The notes beneath the pieces were generated by a model. It was given only the letters and a program-made list of their open reading frames with translations. It was not told the origin of the DNA and ran no database searches. The position numbers and the translations under genes are program-made. DNA of 64,000 bases from Salvia splendens. Taxonomy: Eukaryota > Streptophyta > Magnoliopsida > Lamiales > Lamiaceae. This document shows, piece after piece, positions 1-11,726 of this stretch. Position 1 is the stretch's first letter; every line of letters starts with the position of its first letter. Location: the NCBI RefSeq assembly GCF_004379255.2, contig NC_056048.1:12919197-12983196 (forward strand), in the 5' to 3' direction.

Positions 1-826
1 ATCTTTTCTCAAAAATGAAGATGTGATCATCTCTTTTAAAGTTGTTGTCACGCCATAAAATATTTATTTTTGAGACCTGTCTGTGAGGGCTATATGCCGA
101 GAGTTTGGCGATGCCAAAAGTTTAGTAACGAATTCGGTTCCCAATAGTACCACAAATCCTATTCGGAATTAAGTGCACGAGCGCTGTGAGCCATCCTAGA
201 GAGAGGTTGGCCGGCGAGGGTGTTCGTTTAAGGTGGCCACCTTCAACGGCACATTAGATACTCAGACAGGGAGGGAATACCAAGAACTTAGACTGATCAG
301 TCGGACTTTTAAGATCACAAAAGAATTTAGTATGCTTGGGCCTTTTTAAGAAAAACCCCGTGTGATACTGTTGATGGGTGACAACTTATATTTGTATGTT
401 TTGTTTTCGGCGTGTGTCCACTGAGTACTCCTGTACTCAGCCCTGCATGTATTTGTAAACGTGCAGGTTGAATGTCAAGATGGAGTAAAGATTGATCGGA
501 GTCGATGCTATTAAATAAGCTTGTGGATTTCCCAGGCGATTCGTGTCCTCATACACGAAGTCGTTCAGTGGGGACCTATTCCCCTGTGTTTTGTTAAATG
601 AGAATAGAAATGTCTCATCATCGAACTCTGATTCAGTTGACTTGTTGAATGACTCTATTTCTTGAGAGCTTGTAAGTGAATACTTGACACTTATTTGGTG
701 ATATCAATCAGTTGGCCTTCAGGCAAGTTCTTCAGATTCTACCCCTTTTCTATCCCCGTTTCTTTAATCCCCAATTAGTCGCGAACCACCCATTCTTGTT
801 ATCCTTAACGAGAATTGGGTCGTGAC
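1..826 (+). repeat. 3' part of an LTR (element F), divergent Tekay/Del-like
   Basis: This stretch has the same order of landmarks as the Tekay-type LTRs further right: a block equivalent to 'gaattcggg...ggccgcaaaccctatcagg', a short hairpin CTGAGTAC/GTACTCAG (421-428 and 433-440) followed by CCCTGCAT, a TGTGCAGGTTGA-like motif after it, and an end in GGGTCGTGACA at 826. It is clearly more diverged than E, A, C or G. The 5' part lies outside the window. The sequence resumes at 827 inside the LTR of E, so F appears to be inserted in E. The presumed target duplication would begin GTATA (827-831), but its partner is off-window. Confidence 0.7.
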
Positions 827-1715
827 AGTATAAGCAAGCTAGGTGGACTTTCTTGTACTAAACTCTTTTATGCTTTCAAAAGTATGATTATGGTGTTATA
901 AGGATGGTTTAAAGTGTTATGTCATGCCTGATTGTTTTGATGTTGAGATTGTTGTCTGATGCCTAGTTCGTTGAGCTTGCTCCGTTAGGCTATAGGGCTA
1001 TGTTAAACGAATTCGGGTCTGAGTAGGGCCGCAAACCCTATCAGGCTATGTACACAGGTGGGATCGTGAGCCGTCCTTGCTAGTCGGTCGGTCTCGTGGG
1101 CGAATAGTGTGGCCACACTTTCATCGCACTATGGTATGAGGATGTGAATGTTTGATTGTTGAGAAAGTGGGGAGATTGTTTGCCTGGCCAGGCTATGAAA
1201 CTGTTTTTGTGATACTCGATGATATTTCCTTTCTAAATGTAAAACTCGAGTTCACTATGGTATGGATGACATAACTTTTATAAAATGTTTTCGGCATGAG
1301 CCCACTGAGTATATTAAGTACTCAGCCTTGCATGTGTTTTCCCTATGTGCAGGTTGAGCAGTGATGTTGCGGCGGATGTTGAGTTGGGCTTTAAGAATTT
1401 ATGGATGAGTCGTGTCTGCATACGTAGGCGTCATCCTATGACTCTCTTTAGATAACTTATTTCCACTGCCTCGTTTGAATTTGTTTTTTAAATGTCTTCT
1501 GTTTTACCCCATACTGTTTTATGACATTAAATACCTTGAGACATTAATCCGCTGCTTAACCATGCAATACATTAAAATATTTTCCCTTGAAAGTTAGTCG
1601 AGCTTTGTGTTAAATGTCGTCTCTTATTGTTCCCCATTTTCTTTCCCATTTCTTAGTTCCTCCCCTAATCACGATTTCCATGTCTTTGCTATCCTTAGTA
1701 AGGGCGGTCGTGACA
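827..1715 (+). repeat. 3' part of a Tekay/Del LTR (element E)
   Basis: From GTATAAGCAAGC to GGGCGGTCGTGACA this matches the last ~0.9 kb of the LTRs of element A (compare from about 25660, continuing at 48734-49303, and 57205-58026). It includes the 'ttaggctatagggctatg' block, the CTGAGTA/TACTCAG hairpin (1305-1311, 1319-1325) and the terminal CA. The 5' part is displaced leftward by F. The next bases, CTGTT (1716-1720), lie in the Athila extra ORF and would be one copy of E's target duplication. Confidence 0.75.
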
Positions 1716-2539
1716 CTGTTCCATTGTCATCCTACGCGTCCTGCGTCGCATCGGCTGCTCCTCCCTTTCCGGTTCATCCTCCATAGTTAGGAGAATATTC
1801 CAGTCAGCCTCCCTCTGCTGCAGTAGAATGTCGCTGGGAGGCGGCGGAAAATCTTCCATATCATCATCGTTAATGTCCACAACCTCTATCGGCTATGGCT
1901 TGTGGGCAGAAGTAGAACCCCTGCCACTCGCTGGTGACGGAATGTTTTGGGCAGGTGTGCCCTCTGCTGGTGGTGGCGGTATGGACTCCGCTCCCTCGAC
2001 CGGAGCGGCAACAGGCTGCGCTCCTCCCTCTTCTTCGTCGGTGTCGTCTCCGCTGTATTGTACCAGCGGGAAAATGGGAGTAGGTTTAGGAGCGTGAGGG
2101 GGAGATTGTGTTTTGGGGGGAAAAGATGGAGGATTTTGGGGTATGGGAGTCGGAGCTTGGTCCTTAGACCGGAAAATTCCGAGTGGGCTTTAAGGGTGGC
2201 GTAAGCCGCCGTGGGATCTGTTTCGGTGGGTATGCTACGGAGGATATTCTCTAGGCGCTTCATGGCGGCCGGGTTCACTATAGGAAGTGCAGCGGCGGCG
2301 CTAGGTTGTGACGGAGGGACTGAGGTGGTTGGTGTGGATGGGCCGGGGGTTTCTGGTACTGTTTTGGCTGGGGACGAGGGTCTTTGGTCACCACTACTGG
2401 TGCTGACCTTTGAGGATGAGGAGGAAGTGCTTAGTTGAGTGATTTTCATTTTTTTGGTGATGGCTGTGGGTGGTTTCTGTGGAGGGGATGATAACTTGGG
2501 AAAGGGTTCTGAAGCGTTGAGAGGTATGGATGAGAGCAA
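1716..2539 (-). pseudogene. N-terminal part of the Athila 3' extra ORF (ORF2/env-like position)
   Basis: This lies downstream of the integrase of D, where Athila elements carry an additional ORF. The start at 2539 opens a basic, Ser/Thr/Pro-rich N-terminus (SSSSSKVSTSSGDQRPSSP) followed by a short helical stretch (AAMKRLENILRSIPTETDP). Near 2110, at a run of six G, the frame changes: the downstream sense frame is acidic and proline-rich (QYSGDDTDEEEGG...) and has a stop near 1900. It then continues to about 1720, where element E interrupts it. Element B keeps only the C-terminal tail of the same ORF (33004-33347). No membrane segment or fusion peptide is visible, so 'envelope' is positional only. 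Confidence 0.5.
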
Positions 2540-3073
2540 ATATAGTGTACTGTAGGCGGTTGGGCAAAAGTGAAATACGGTTCAGAAAGCCGCCTTTTAT
2601 ACCGAGATCCCGACTGTTGAGATCCCTGCGACACTTCGAGTACAGGCGCGCTTTTTCAGAGCGACAGCTGGCTTAGCTTCCCCGATATGCTTCCTTTCTC
2701 TAGTACGACTTTTCAATGCAGCAGTTAGCGTTCTCCGATACCTTTTCAATGAGTGCACGCGTTCTGTCATCACCCAGCCCTGATCAATTCGACCACTGTA
2801 ACCCACCAATTGAACTCCAATTTCAACTGATCAAGTGGACAATTAATTCCAGATGTATACTCAGATATTAACCACTTGATCAGTTTCTTCCTTTTTTCCA
2901 ACTTTTAACTTCCTTAGAGTTTAAAACTAATAACACGAAAAATATTTACACTAAATACCAAGGACTTCACTGAGTGCCCTTAGGACGTCACTTGATCAGT
3001 TTTGTAGGTTTAGAAATTTGTTGCTTGATCAAGCAGACTACCCAAGAGTACCCAGTCACTTCTTTTACCTGCT
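2540..3073 (-). other. Non-coding spacer between integrase and extra ORF of element D
   Basis: This AT-rich stretch contains several 'ttgatca' words that recur throughout D-family sequences. I see no supported gene; the small ORFs here are without domain features. Position suggests the untranslated spacer between pol and ORF2 in an Athila element. Confidence 0.5.
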
Positions 3074-4353
3074 TTACTGGCGAGAGTTAGGCATGAGTAG
3101 TGGAATGTCGTCGACCACACACGCCTCCATTCCATCTTTATATGGATTCACCCTATGCCCATTCACCAAAAAGGAAGGCGAATCAGGATCGCTTCCTTGG
3201 AGTTCGATTTCTCCATTTGCTCTGATGGCGATGATGGTATAGGGGCCGATCCACCTTGACCGCAACTTCCAAGGCATCAGCTTGAGTCTTGACTGGAAAA
3301 GTAGTACTTTCTGGCCCACCTTGAGCTCCTTCTTGCGAAGGTTCTTGTCATACCACATATTTGTCTTTTCCTTATACCACATGGCGGAATCGTAAGCATC
3401 AAGGCAGAGCTCCTCAAGCTCTTGCAACTACAATCTCCTCTCTTCAGCACCAGACTCGGCATTCATGTTCATTTCTTTGATCGCCCAGAAAGCTTGATGC
3501 TCGACTCCCACAAGCAAATGGCACATCTTCCCAAATACCAGCCAGTAGGGGGACATTCCGATCGGCGGTTTGAAAGCGGTCCTGTAAGCCCAAAGCGCGT
3601 CCTCCAGATGATGACTCAAATCTTTCCTCGTGGGGTTGACCGTCTTTTCTAAGATCGCCTTGATCTCTCTGTTCGACACTTCAGCCTGGCCATTTGACTG
3701 CGGGTGGTAAGGTATGGACAGGCGGTGGTGGACGCCATACTTCTTCATCAAAGCTTCGATGGTTCTGTTGTCGAAACGAGTCCCGTGATCAGAGATGATG
3801 GCTCGCGGTACCCCGTACCGGGTAAAGATGTTTGATTTTAAGAACTTGGCCACCTCCCTGGACTCACACGTCCTCATCGCCTTCGCCTCTATCCATTTGG
3901 ACACATAGTCCACTGCTACCAGAATGTAGAGATTGCCTTCAAGGATGGGAAGGGTCCCATGAAATCCATTCCCCATACATCGAATATCTCGCATACTATT
4001 ATGGGGATCTGTGGCATCTCGTCTCTTGTAGAGATTCCTCCAGTCAGCTGGCATCTTGGGCATCTCTTGCAGAATTCGTAGGCGTCTTTATGGATGGAGG
4101 GCCAGTAAAGTCCGCTATCAAGTACTTTCATCGCTGTCTTCTTTGGCCCGAAGTGACCACCACAAGCTAGTGTGTGGCAGTGGACCAATATGTCCTTTTG
4201 TTCCCAATCTGGTATACAACGTCAGATGAATTGATCCGCCCCCATCTTCCACAAGTACGGATCATCCCAATAGAAGTATCGGGAGTCGCTCTTGAGCTTC
4301 TACTTCTATGCCCTTGTAACTTCATCATTTTTGGGCAGCTCGCCCGTCACCAA
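3074..4353 (-). pseudogene. Athila integrase (element D), broken
   Basis: The integrase cuts and joins element DNA into the host genome. In order on the minus strand: the zinc-binding N-domain with [13 protein letters not shown] and [12 protein letters not shown] (about 4185-4035), the catalytic core with Asp in VAVDYVSKW, Asp in SDHGTRFD and Glu in GQAEVSNRE (about 3920-3640), and a C-domain with KVGQKVLLF and WIGPYTI (about 3330-3240) ending at 3074. All three DDE residues are readable. The parts fall in different frames (N-domain ORF to 3916, core ORF 4063-3428, C-domain ORF 3427-3074), so at least two disruptions separate them. The segment 4353-4189 contains the RNase H/integrase connector with further stops. 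Confidence 0.8.
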
Positions 4354-5913
4354 TTAGTTGGCCATGTCCGCAAACCATGGCTCCTGTTGCCTGTGTTGGA
4401 TCTTTCTTCCTCGGTCAGCTTGATCAATCCCTTCATCTCGGTTGATCCACAGAAGTTCAGATGTTGCCTTGATCAGATATAAATGCTCCTCAGGGAAAGC
4501 GTCAGAGATAGCTTCCCCATTATCTTCCTGCATAATCCGGCTTAAGTGATCCGCTACTCTATTCTCGCTTCCCTTCTTGTCAACTACCTCCCAGTCGAAC
4601 TCTTGTAGTAAGAGGACCCATCCGATCACACGCGGATTTGACTCTTTCTTTGCCAGTAAGTACTAGATGGCCGCATGGTTAGTATAGACTATCACCTTTG
4701 CCCCCAGCAGGTAGGGCCTGAACTTCTCGAAGGCGTAGACCACTGACAGCATCTCCTTCTCGGTGGTATCATATTTATTCTGCGCTTGATTCAGAGTTTT
4801 TGACGCGTAGAAGATAACATAACTCTTCCCATCAATCTTCTGACCCAAGACCACCCCCACTGCATAGTCGCTTGCATCGCACATCACCTTGAAGGGGTGA
4901 CTCCAGTCAGGGGCGAGGATAATCTGAGAGCTGATCAGTCTGTCCTTCAATAGCTGGAAGGCGGCTTTGCAAGCATCAGAAAATTCGAACTCCACTTCAC
5001 TCTGGAGCAGCCATGTCAAGGGTTGGGCTATCTTTGCAAAATCTTTGATAAATCGTCTATAAAAGCCAACATGACCCAAGAAGGCTCTGATCTCCTTTTG
5101 ATTCGTCGGGTACGGGAGTTTCTCTATAACTGCCACCTTTGCTTGATCCACTTCTATTCCTCTGCTAGACACCACGTGTCCTAGGACTATTCCTTCGGTA
5201 ACCATGAAATGACATTTTTCAAAATTCAGAACCAAGTCCTTCTGCCGGCATATTTCCAGTACTCTGTTTAGGCTATATAACCCCTGATCAAATGTGTCCC
5301 CATAGACGGTGAAATCGTCCATGAAGATCTCTATGCAGTCTTCCAACAAATCAGAGAAGATGCTCATCATGCATCTTTGGAAAGTGCCAGGGGCATTGCA
5401 GAGGCCAAACGACATCCTTCTGTAAGCGTAGGTGCCGAAAGGACAGGTGAAAGTGGTATTCTCTTGGTCCTCTGGATTCCCCGCGATCTGGAAATAGCCA
5501 CTGTACCCATCAAGGAAACTGAAATATTGCTTCCCCGCCAATTTCTCAAGCATCTGGTCAATGAATGGCAGAGGGAAGTGATCCTTCTTCGTGGCCGCAT
5601 TCAGCTTACTGTAGTCGATGCACATCCTCCACCCAGTGATTGGCCGTGTTGGGATCAACTCATTTTTCTCATTTTTTACAACCTGTATTCCTCCCTTCTT
5701 CGGCACCATATGTACTGGGCTGACCCAGTTACTATCAGGGATGGAGTATATGATTCCTATGGAGACCAGCTTGACTATCTCTTTGGGCACTTCTTCCCTC
5801 ATGTTGGGGTTGAGTTTGCGTTGCTGGTCACGGTGCGGTTTAGCTTCATCCTCCAATCTGATGTGGTGCATGCACAAGTCTGGGCTGATGCCACAAGATC
5901 TGTCAGCTTTCAT
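4354..5913 (-). pseudogene. Athila reverse transcriptase and RNase H (element D), broken
   Basis: This copies the element RNA into DNA and removes the RNA strand. The main ORF (5913-4663, 416 residues) contains the RT palm: Asp in [10 protein letters not shown] (residue 135) and FMDDF (197-200). RNase H follows with MCDASDY (Asp ~346) and TEKEM (~385). The usual third RNase H aspartate in VYTDHAA is Asn here (TNH, residue 412), and a stop follows at residue 417. The RNase H remainder ([24 protein letters not shown]) continues at 4629-4354. The upstream junction holds a stop at 5910-5912, and about 20 bp further on the reading frame shifts by one base. Confidence 0.85.
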
Positions 5914-7261
5914 CCTATGGCTTTCTGGTTGCGCTTTAGTACTTCCAGCAATCTGTCTTCCTGCCCCTGGGTCAACTGACTATTGATGATGACTGACATT
6001 GTTTCGTCTTCCCCCAGATAGGCGTACTTCAAATGTGCTGGAAGGGGCTTTAACTCCTTCGCGGGTTTCGGCACTTCAGTGGGGAGTGGATTTTCTTCTG
6101 TTTCTCTTCTCAGTGACTTGCCTTGATCAGGCAGATTTTCGAGGCTAGACACTTGAGCCTTCCCGCTTGACCCAACTGGTCGCGGGCTCTCGCAAAAATC
6201 CATCATCGCTTTCGCGATGGCTTGATCATCCATTTCGCCAACATTCATGGCTTCTTACCATTTGGCGACTTCTCTCTCGACATTTTCATCTGCAGCGGAT
6301 TCAGTGAACTGCCTCTGTAGGAATTCTTCCTCCAGATACTCCTGCACTAGTGGCTCAGTCACGTCTACTGAATACATATTTTCGCTGTCCGCTGGCCTCT
6401 TAATAGCTTCACCAATATTGAAAGTGAACTGCTCTCCATTGAAATCCAAGCTGATGGTCCCATTACGGACGTCAATTATAGTGCTGGCCGTGGACAGGAA
6501 CGGCCTTCCCAGGAAAACTCCACTTGACTCCCTTGATGATTGCTCTGTCATCTTGATGACGAAGAAGTCAGCTGGGTACAGAAAGTTATTCACCTTCACG
6601 AGTACGTCTTCCAGAATTCCCTCCGGGTGAATACAAGATCTGTCTGCCAACTGTATCATTATATCAGTATCGACGAGCTTGGCCTCTCCCAGCTTCTTAT
6701 AAATGGAGTATGGCAGAACATTGATAGACCCCCCTAAATCACACATGGCGTGCTCCACTTGAATATCCCCAATCGAAATTAGGAGCGTGAACATTCCTTG
6801 GTCGGTCTTTTTCGATGGGAGGTCGCTCCTCTGGATCACGGTAGAGCCGTTCTCCTCTGTAATCCGTCCTCATTGACCTTCTCCGCCAGGTAGTCCTTTA
6901 TAAACTTACTGATTGGGGGCATCTTCAGTGCCGTCAAGAGTGGCACCTTGACTTCCACATCTTTGAACATACTGGCCACGTCGATTGTGACGTCTCTCTT
7001 CCTGGTCACCATTCCGCGGTATGGATATGGCTTGACCTTCTCAGTTTCTTCACCTTGACTCCCCCCTGTGGTCTCACTGCCCACCTTCGCTTTGCCTTTC
7101 TCTTTCCCTTTCGTTTGATCCGCTCCACTGGACTCTCCTTCTTCTTGGTGGCATTGTCCAGGTATAGACGTTGGGGACACTGCAGGTGGGCTGGAGCTCT
7201 GGTACACCTTCCCTAACCTCAGGGAGACTTCGCTAATGTTCTCACGCCCAGGCTGCTGCAC
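5914..7261 (-). pseudogene. Athila protease and pre-RT linker (element D), broken
   Basis: The retroviral-type aspartic protease that cleaves Gag-Pol lies in the ORF 6839-6255: active-site region CDLGGSINVLP, then the flap and ILLGRP-equivalent VFLGRPFLSTA. Upstream (7261-6836) is the conserved basic linker KPYPYRGMVTRKRD...LLTALKMPPISKFIKDYLAEK. Between the two the frame shifts near 6870. Downstream, after an in-frame TAA at 6255-6257, the same frame continues (6248-5910) with LKYAYLGEDETMSVII, the segment that precedes RT in this family. The homologous region in element B (29440-30900) is uninterrupted, which supports the domain order. Confidence 0.8.
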
Positions 7262-9007
7262 CGTGGCAGGGATCTTTCCTTCGTTTCCTCTCAGCTCTCC
7301 AGCGACATTGCAACTTGAGACAGTTGCTTCGTAAGCATGTCCAGTGCTGCCCTTTGCTCCTTCTGGGCCTCTTGAATTTCTCGCATCGCATCATTAGGAT
7401 GATGCGGGACTATCATTTCTCATTGACCTCCGTTGGGGTGCCGGTTGTATCTTTGATTCGATTGCCCCCACCGTGGTTGGGCTGAGCGTAGTCTGACGGC
7501 ACATAGTGGTCTGGCTAGTACTGTGGCTGGTTGTGTTGTTGGTTGCCTGGGTGCTGTTGGTTACCTAGGTGCTATTGGTTGCCTTTTTGATGTGGCGGGA
7601 CATAACTCACCACCTGGTTCTTCAGTTGTCTCCCCTGGTTGCTTGACTGGGGGCCCTGATGTCTGTAGCCCCAATTTCCTTTCTGCTGTCTGCTTGACCA
7701 ATTAGGTTGTCCTCCACTGGACCAGTTCCCTTAAGGTCTGCTTGACCAATTGCCTTGTGGTCCTCCTGACCAGTTTGCCTGACCACCCTGCATTTTGTTC
7801 CCTCCGTTATTTGATCTCTCTTGGTTCCGAGCGGGCCAATTGGGCTGCCCCTCGGAGGGTTGTATCTGCTGCGTGGACGATTGAGGCGGTTGGCTTGGGT
7901 TCTGATCACTCCACTTGAAATTGGGATGATATCTCCACGGAGCATCCCTCTGCTTTCCCTGGATCCAGTTGCCGCTTGCGTTGCAATGGCCGACGGAATT
8001 CACCTGAGGTTGTGGTTCCGCTTCAGGAGGGAATTAGCAATAATAGTAGTGGTGCTCTTCCGGTGGTGGTGGCACATATGGCTTCTCCTTGGGTGCAGGC
8101 GGCGGAGGTGCTCTGGACTTCTCTACTGCCTCTAGCAGCTTCTTCTCCATTTGCTCGAATCGAGCCTCCAACTTCTCATCACTTCTTGCCTCCGCTGCGT
8201 GCACGACACCTCTTCTTTATTGGCTGCGGGAGGTCTCATACGATCTCTCTGCTTCGATTAGCTTCTCCAGAATAATCTTTGCTTGACTGAATAGGGTTTT
8301 TGAGAAATCCCCTTGGGCTGCTAGGTTGAGGTCGTTTTTGCTGTCCACCGTAAGTCCGCCATAGAAGGTTGAGTAGATCTCACGATCTCCCATCTTATGG
8401 TTGGGGCACGCTTGAAGTAGTCCCTGGAATCTATCCCAGTATTGGCCCAGAGGCTCATCATACTCTTGCCTTGCCTCTGTAATCTCTTGTTTCAGGGCAC
8501 TCATCTTCGAAGCTGGGAATATGTGATCTAAAGAATATCATACGGAACTCGGCCCATGTCCTGATCGATCCCTCTGGCAACCTCGACAGCCAGACTCCTG
8601 CATCGCCCTTCAAGACGAAGGGTATAGCTTTTAGCCTGTAATCCTCCAAAGTGGATCCAACCGGGACGGGCTGAATATCACAATATCTGCAAAATTCTTC
8701 AAGGAAAGCGTAAGGACATTCTTTCGAAAGGCCATAGAAATTTGACAACACGGCTAGCACCCTTGATTTGATAGCGATTGTTCGCATCCCTGGAGTGATA
8801 GCGATAGCATGGGTGGGCTCCTTCTCACCATGAGCGTGCGTTCTGTTCTCCTTCTTCCTCGCTGATTAGCTGTTCTACAGCTGTTGCTTCTAATGCGGCT
8901 CTGTATCGAGTGGTAACAACACCGGCTTCCTGGACACGCCAATGAGCGTTAGTATCTCTGTATATGAGAGGATGATTTCAGTGTCCTCCGCGGTGGTACC
9001 TTCTCAT
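7262..9007 (-). pseudogene. Athila gag (element D), broken
   Basis: This is the capsid polyprotein of D. The probable start is the ATG at 9007-9005 (MRR), at the same place relative to the primer site as the start MRSSS in element B. The gag core is recognisable in two frames: CPYAFLEEFCRYCD...DYRLKAIPFVLKGDAGVWL (8787-8530) and MSALKQEITEARQEYDEPLGQYWDRF...CPNHKMGDREI (8504-8217), joined by a frameshift near 8525. A second region, 8003-7731, is rich in Gln, Asn, Pro and Trp (NWIQGKQRDAPWRYHPNFKW), as in B. Early stops near 8978 and 8820 also break the N-terminus. No zinc knuckle was seen. Confidence 0.75.
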
Positions 9008-9095
9008 AAAAGGAAAGAAAAAAACAAATTAGAAAAGAAAGAAATAAAACTATTTACACCTATGCACTAAACACATCCATAAAATAACACCATGT

Positions 9096-9114
9096 TTCCC
9101 CGGCAACGGTGCCA
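9096..9114 (-). other. Primer-binding site of element D (tRNA-Asp type)
   Basis: On the minus strand the sequence reads TGGCACCGTTGCCGGGGAA, three bases (AAA) inside the LTR end. It differs by one base from the complement of plant tRNA-Asp 3' ends (TGGCGCCGTTGCCGGG). The intact version is present in element B at 27480. Confidence 0.85.
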
Positions 9115-9117
9115 TTT

Positions 9118-10855
9118 TGGTCGGACGCGATTTAAGAAGACGAGTTGATCAAGCTATATAGAAGATAACTGAACCGAGTGGATCAGTTAGTAAATGTCGT
9201 TGCCACATGATCAAAGCGTTCTCTCTCGTTCCCGCCGCAAATATGTTTTTATAACTCCCAAATTTGCACTACTTTAACAGTAAAGAGACAAGTTCATGGT
9301 CGGTCCCACAGAGAAACCGGTGTGTTGAGTGTGTGAGTAGTGAACAGGGGTCGGCTGCTGCCACGCTTTAAGTTGGGAGTTTTTAAGCTACTGGATTACG
9401 CTAGGCAGAATATAGACTATCTACTTGATCAAGACACTCATCATGCTGGAAGAAAAATGGAAATTGGATCAAGTGAACGATAGGTTGGAATAAAGACTAA
9501 CTACCTAATCATGCTACGAAACTGTGAAAACACCTTGACATTCAACATAATGAAACACTGGATCAGAGACTTTAAAGCAAACTAAACTGGAACTGTGGAC
9601 AATTTTCTCGAAAACAAAATAACCCCGAATTTTATATTCAAAGCTCAGATCAGTACTGTGAACATGTGGACTACAAAAAGATCGATTCTTTAACTACAGA
9701 ATAACACAGAATTAAACTAAGCTAACTACTTCAGAAAATAAGAAAGCGAGTAAGCCGAGAAACTCTCGGTCGGAAACATGAGACGGCGCCAAACAAAGTA
9801 AAAGTGAACTACTTGCGACCAAACAAATTTAACGTAATAACTTGTAATTTAAAATCTGCCCTAAGGAAACAACTGCATCTACGTAAACAACTAACTAAGC
9901 CATAATAATGCAGAAATCACAATTCGACTATTAGATCTACAACTTCCGAAGCTAATTCAGACATGATCACACCTTCAATCAACATAAACATACTTAGATC
10001 TACTCTACCATACTACATACGACCAGATCTAAACATCCTAGAACACTTAATCCAAGATTTCGTTGCAACCAAGCGAAATTCGTAAGTTAGCAGCTCAGAT
10101 TTAATAGATTAAACATTAACAAAATCATTTAGCTAAGAGATGCTCATAAATCAGGAACCAAAGGTAAATCAAAGAACTCATGCATGGGAAACAGAACAAT
10201 CTAAGGTAAGCTGAAATCATATCATCTAATTTACTTCGCTAAAACATTCAGATTTGATAATAACGAGGAAAAGTAAAACCAAACGTACCAAGACTAAAAA
10301 ATAATAGATTGTATCCTCGCCCCTTCTCGGGACGGTGTTACACAACTTCAAACATTGAAATAAAACCACCACCCAACTAAAACTAAAACCCATAATCTAA
10401 GTGTGTGCGACGGAAGTTAGGAATATGAAGTGCGGTGAGCTACCATTTCAGCCCTAGAAGAGAGCTGAATTCTTAAGTATGTTTCCATGTACGCGTCTCC
10501 CTTTTCGTATATCCCCCTACCCGCGCTTGCCCTTCTATTTATAGAGAGGCGTAGGACTCTGATCCCTAGGGTACCATCCTCTCGAAAAGTCGTTCCTGCC
10601 CTTGGCTTTTGGGGTTTTTGGATTACGCTCAATCTTCTATGTGGGGAACTCCTGTTGGCTCCATTTAATTCTGACTTGATCAACTTAGCACTACAGTTTT
10701 GACTTCATTTCTCTTGATCCATCTATCCGCCCAATTAGTCCATGCAGCGTTTGATCATGGCAGATTTCATACACCCCTGGCTCAAAGTTGTTCGTTAGAT
10801 TATAGAATTGGATGTAGTTTTATCACAGAACTGAAGCATGAAACGAGCCTCGTCA
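9118..10855 (-). repeat. 5' LTR of Athila element D
   Basis: On the minus strand it begins TGACGAGGCTCGTTTCATGC (10855) and ends GTCCGACCA (9118), with TG...CA ends and the primer site directly after. A TATAAATAG box lies at 10535-10543 on the minus strand. D2 (14401-15943) and D3 (from 20141) are related LTRs and share the TGATGAGGCTCGTTTCA start, the block around CCCTAGGGATCA next to the TATA box, and the CTCTGTGGGATCGATCC-type block. Confidence 0.85.
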
Positions 10856-11280
10856 CTCCACGTTATGTTTTCGTTTTAAGCTTTTCTGTTTTAACATAGT
10901 AATTTCTATGTTCATAGATTCGAAATTTGGGGATAAGTCTAAGAGGTAGGCGGTGAACTTCCGAATTTGGGAGGGTTAGAATGTGGAAGCGCATCGTTGA
11001 CTCTATTGTGAAGAAATAACAGTGGTGGTTGGTGATTATGTTGTGTTTGTAAAGAAAATTTAATAGTTTGTGTATTTTGGAGTAAGAATGATGAATTGTG
11101 GTTTTAGAATAAATAAAAAAAATTGGAATTCGAATAGACTGATGAGCGATAGGAATTGCGATTTAATGAAAGTTTGTCTATTTGCATTATTTTGCACCTT
11201 TTGAATTCAGAATTCAATTGAAGTAGTCGCCTGGACATGGAGATTTGGTGAGAATTGCAAGACAACTACTCCGTATGTTA
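10856..11280. other. Intergenic AT-rich sequence
   Basis: I see no gene, RNA or mobile-element landmark here. It is the right flank of element D and probably old host intergenic DNA. Confidence 0.5.
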
Positions 11281-11282
11281 TA

Positions 11283-11496
11283 CTCCCTCCGTCCTCATTC
11301 CCGATTAATTGTCACTCTTTTCCATTTCGATCCGTAGTAGATCTCACATTCCACTAACTCACACCCATATTTTATTATAAAACCAATATAAAAAAGTGGA
11401 TCTCACGTTCCACTAACTTTTTCAACTAACTTTTCTTTACATTTCTTAAAACCCATGTCCGGTTAAAGAGTGACAATTAATCGGGGACGGAGGGAG
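11283..11496. mobile_element. Stowaway-type MITE (Tc1/mariner-derived)
   Basis: The 214-bp element has inverted ends starting CTCCCTCCGTCC and ending GGACGGAGGGAG, with TA on both sides (11281-11282 and 11497-11498). The arms extend through GATTAATTGTCACTCTT and its complement; the left arm has a ~6-bp interruption. No coding capacity. The sequence, size and TA target site are those of plant Stowaway MITEs. Confidence 0.9.
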
Positions 11497-11498
11497 TA

Positions 11499-11723
11499 AT
11501 TCTGATAAAATTCTTGGAAATTTTGCAGTCAACAATGGAATGGGAGGATATAATCTGTAATTCTGTAGAAGAAGAATGGCGGGGAGAGAGTGATTATGAA
11601 GAAATATGAAGATTGTGTTTCTCGATTGAAAACAATAACAATATGTCTAACGGTGTTGACGGAAGGTGAGGAGATGGACAGGAGAGATAATTTTATAATA
11701 TATGAAAATAATAAAAATATGTC
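11499..11723. other. Intergenic sequence, no feature seen
   Basis: Purine-rich, AT-biased DNA between a MITE and a PIF/Harbinger element. No supported feature. Confidence 0.4.
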
Positions 11724-11726
11724 TTA

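Larger units (their letters stand above)
1716..10855 (-). mobile_element. Element D: Athila-lineage Ty3/gypsy retrotransposon, 3' end off-window
   Basis: Reading on the minus strand there is a 1.7-kb LTR (10855 to 9118), a primer site complementary to tRNA-Asp, gag, an aspartic protease, RT, RNase H, integrase and an extra 3' ORF. The RT residues ([15 protein letters not shown]) and the tRNA-Asp primer are typical of the Athila branch. The coding region has many stops and frameshifts, so the copy is dead. The left side is interrupted by E at 1715/1716, and the 3' LTR must lie beyond position 1. The 5 bp outside the right LTR end, CTCCA (10856-10860), would be its target duplication. Confidence 0.85.

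Noticed and set aside
1886..2539. Envelope gene in element D
   Set aside because: Position fits, but no signal peptide, membrane segment or glycoprotein pattern can be seen; called an extra ORF only.
5377..5979. 200-codon open frame on the plus strand
   Set aside because: It is antisense to the Athila RT of element D, with no domain of its own.
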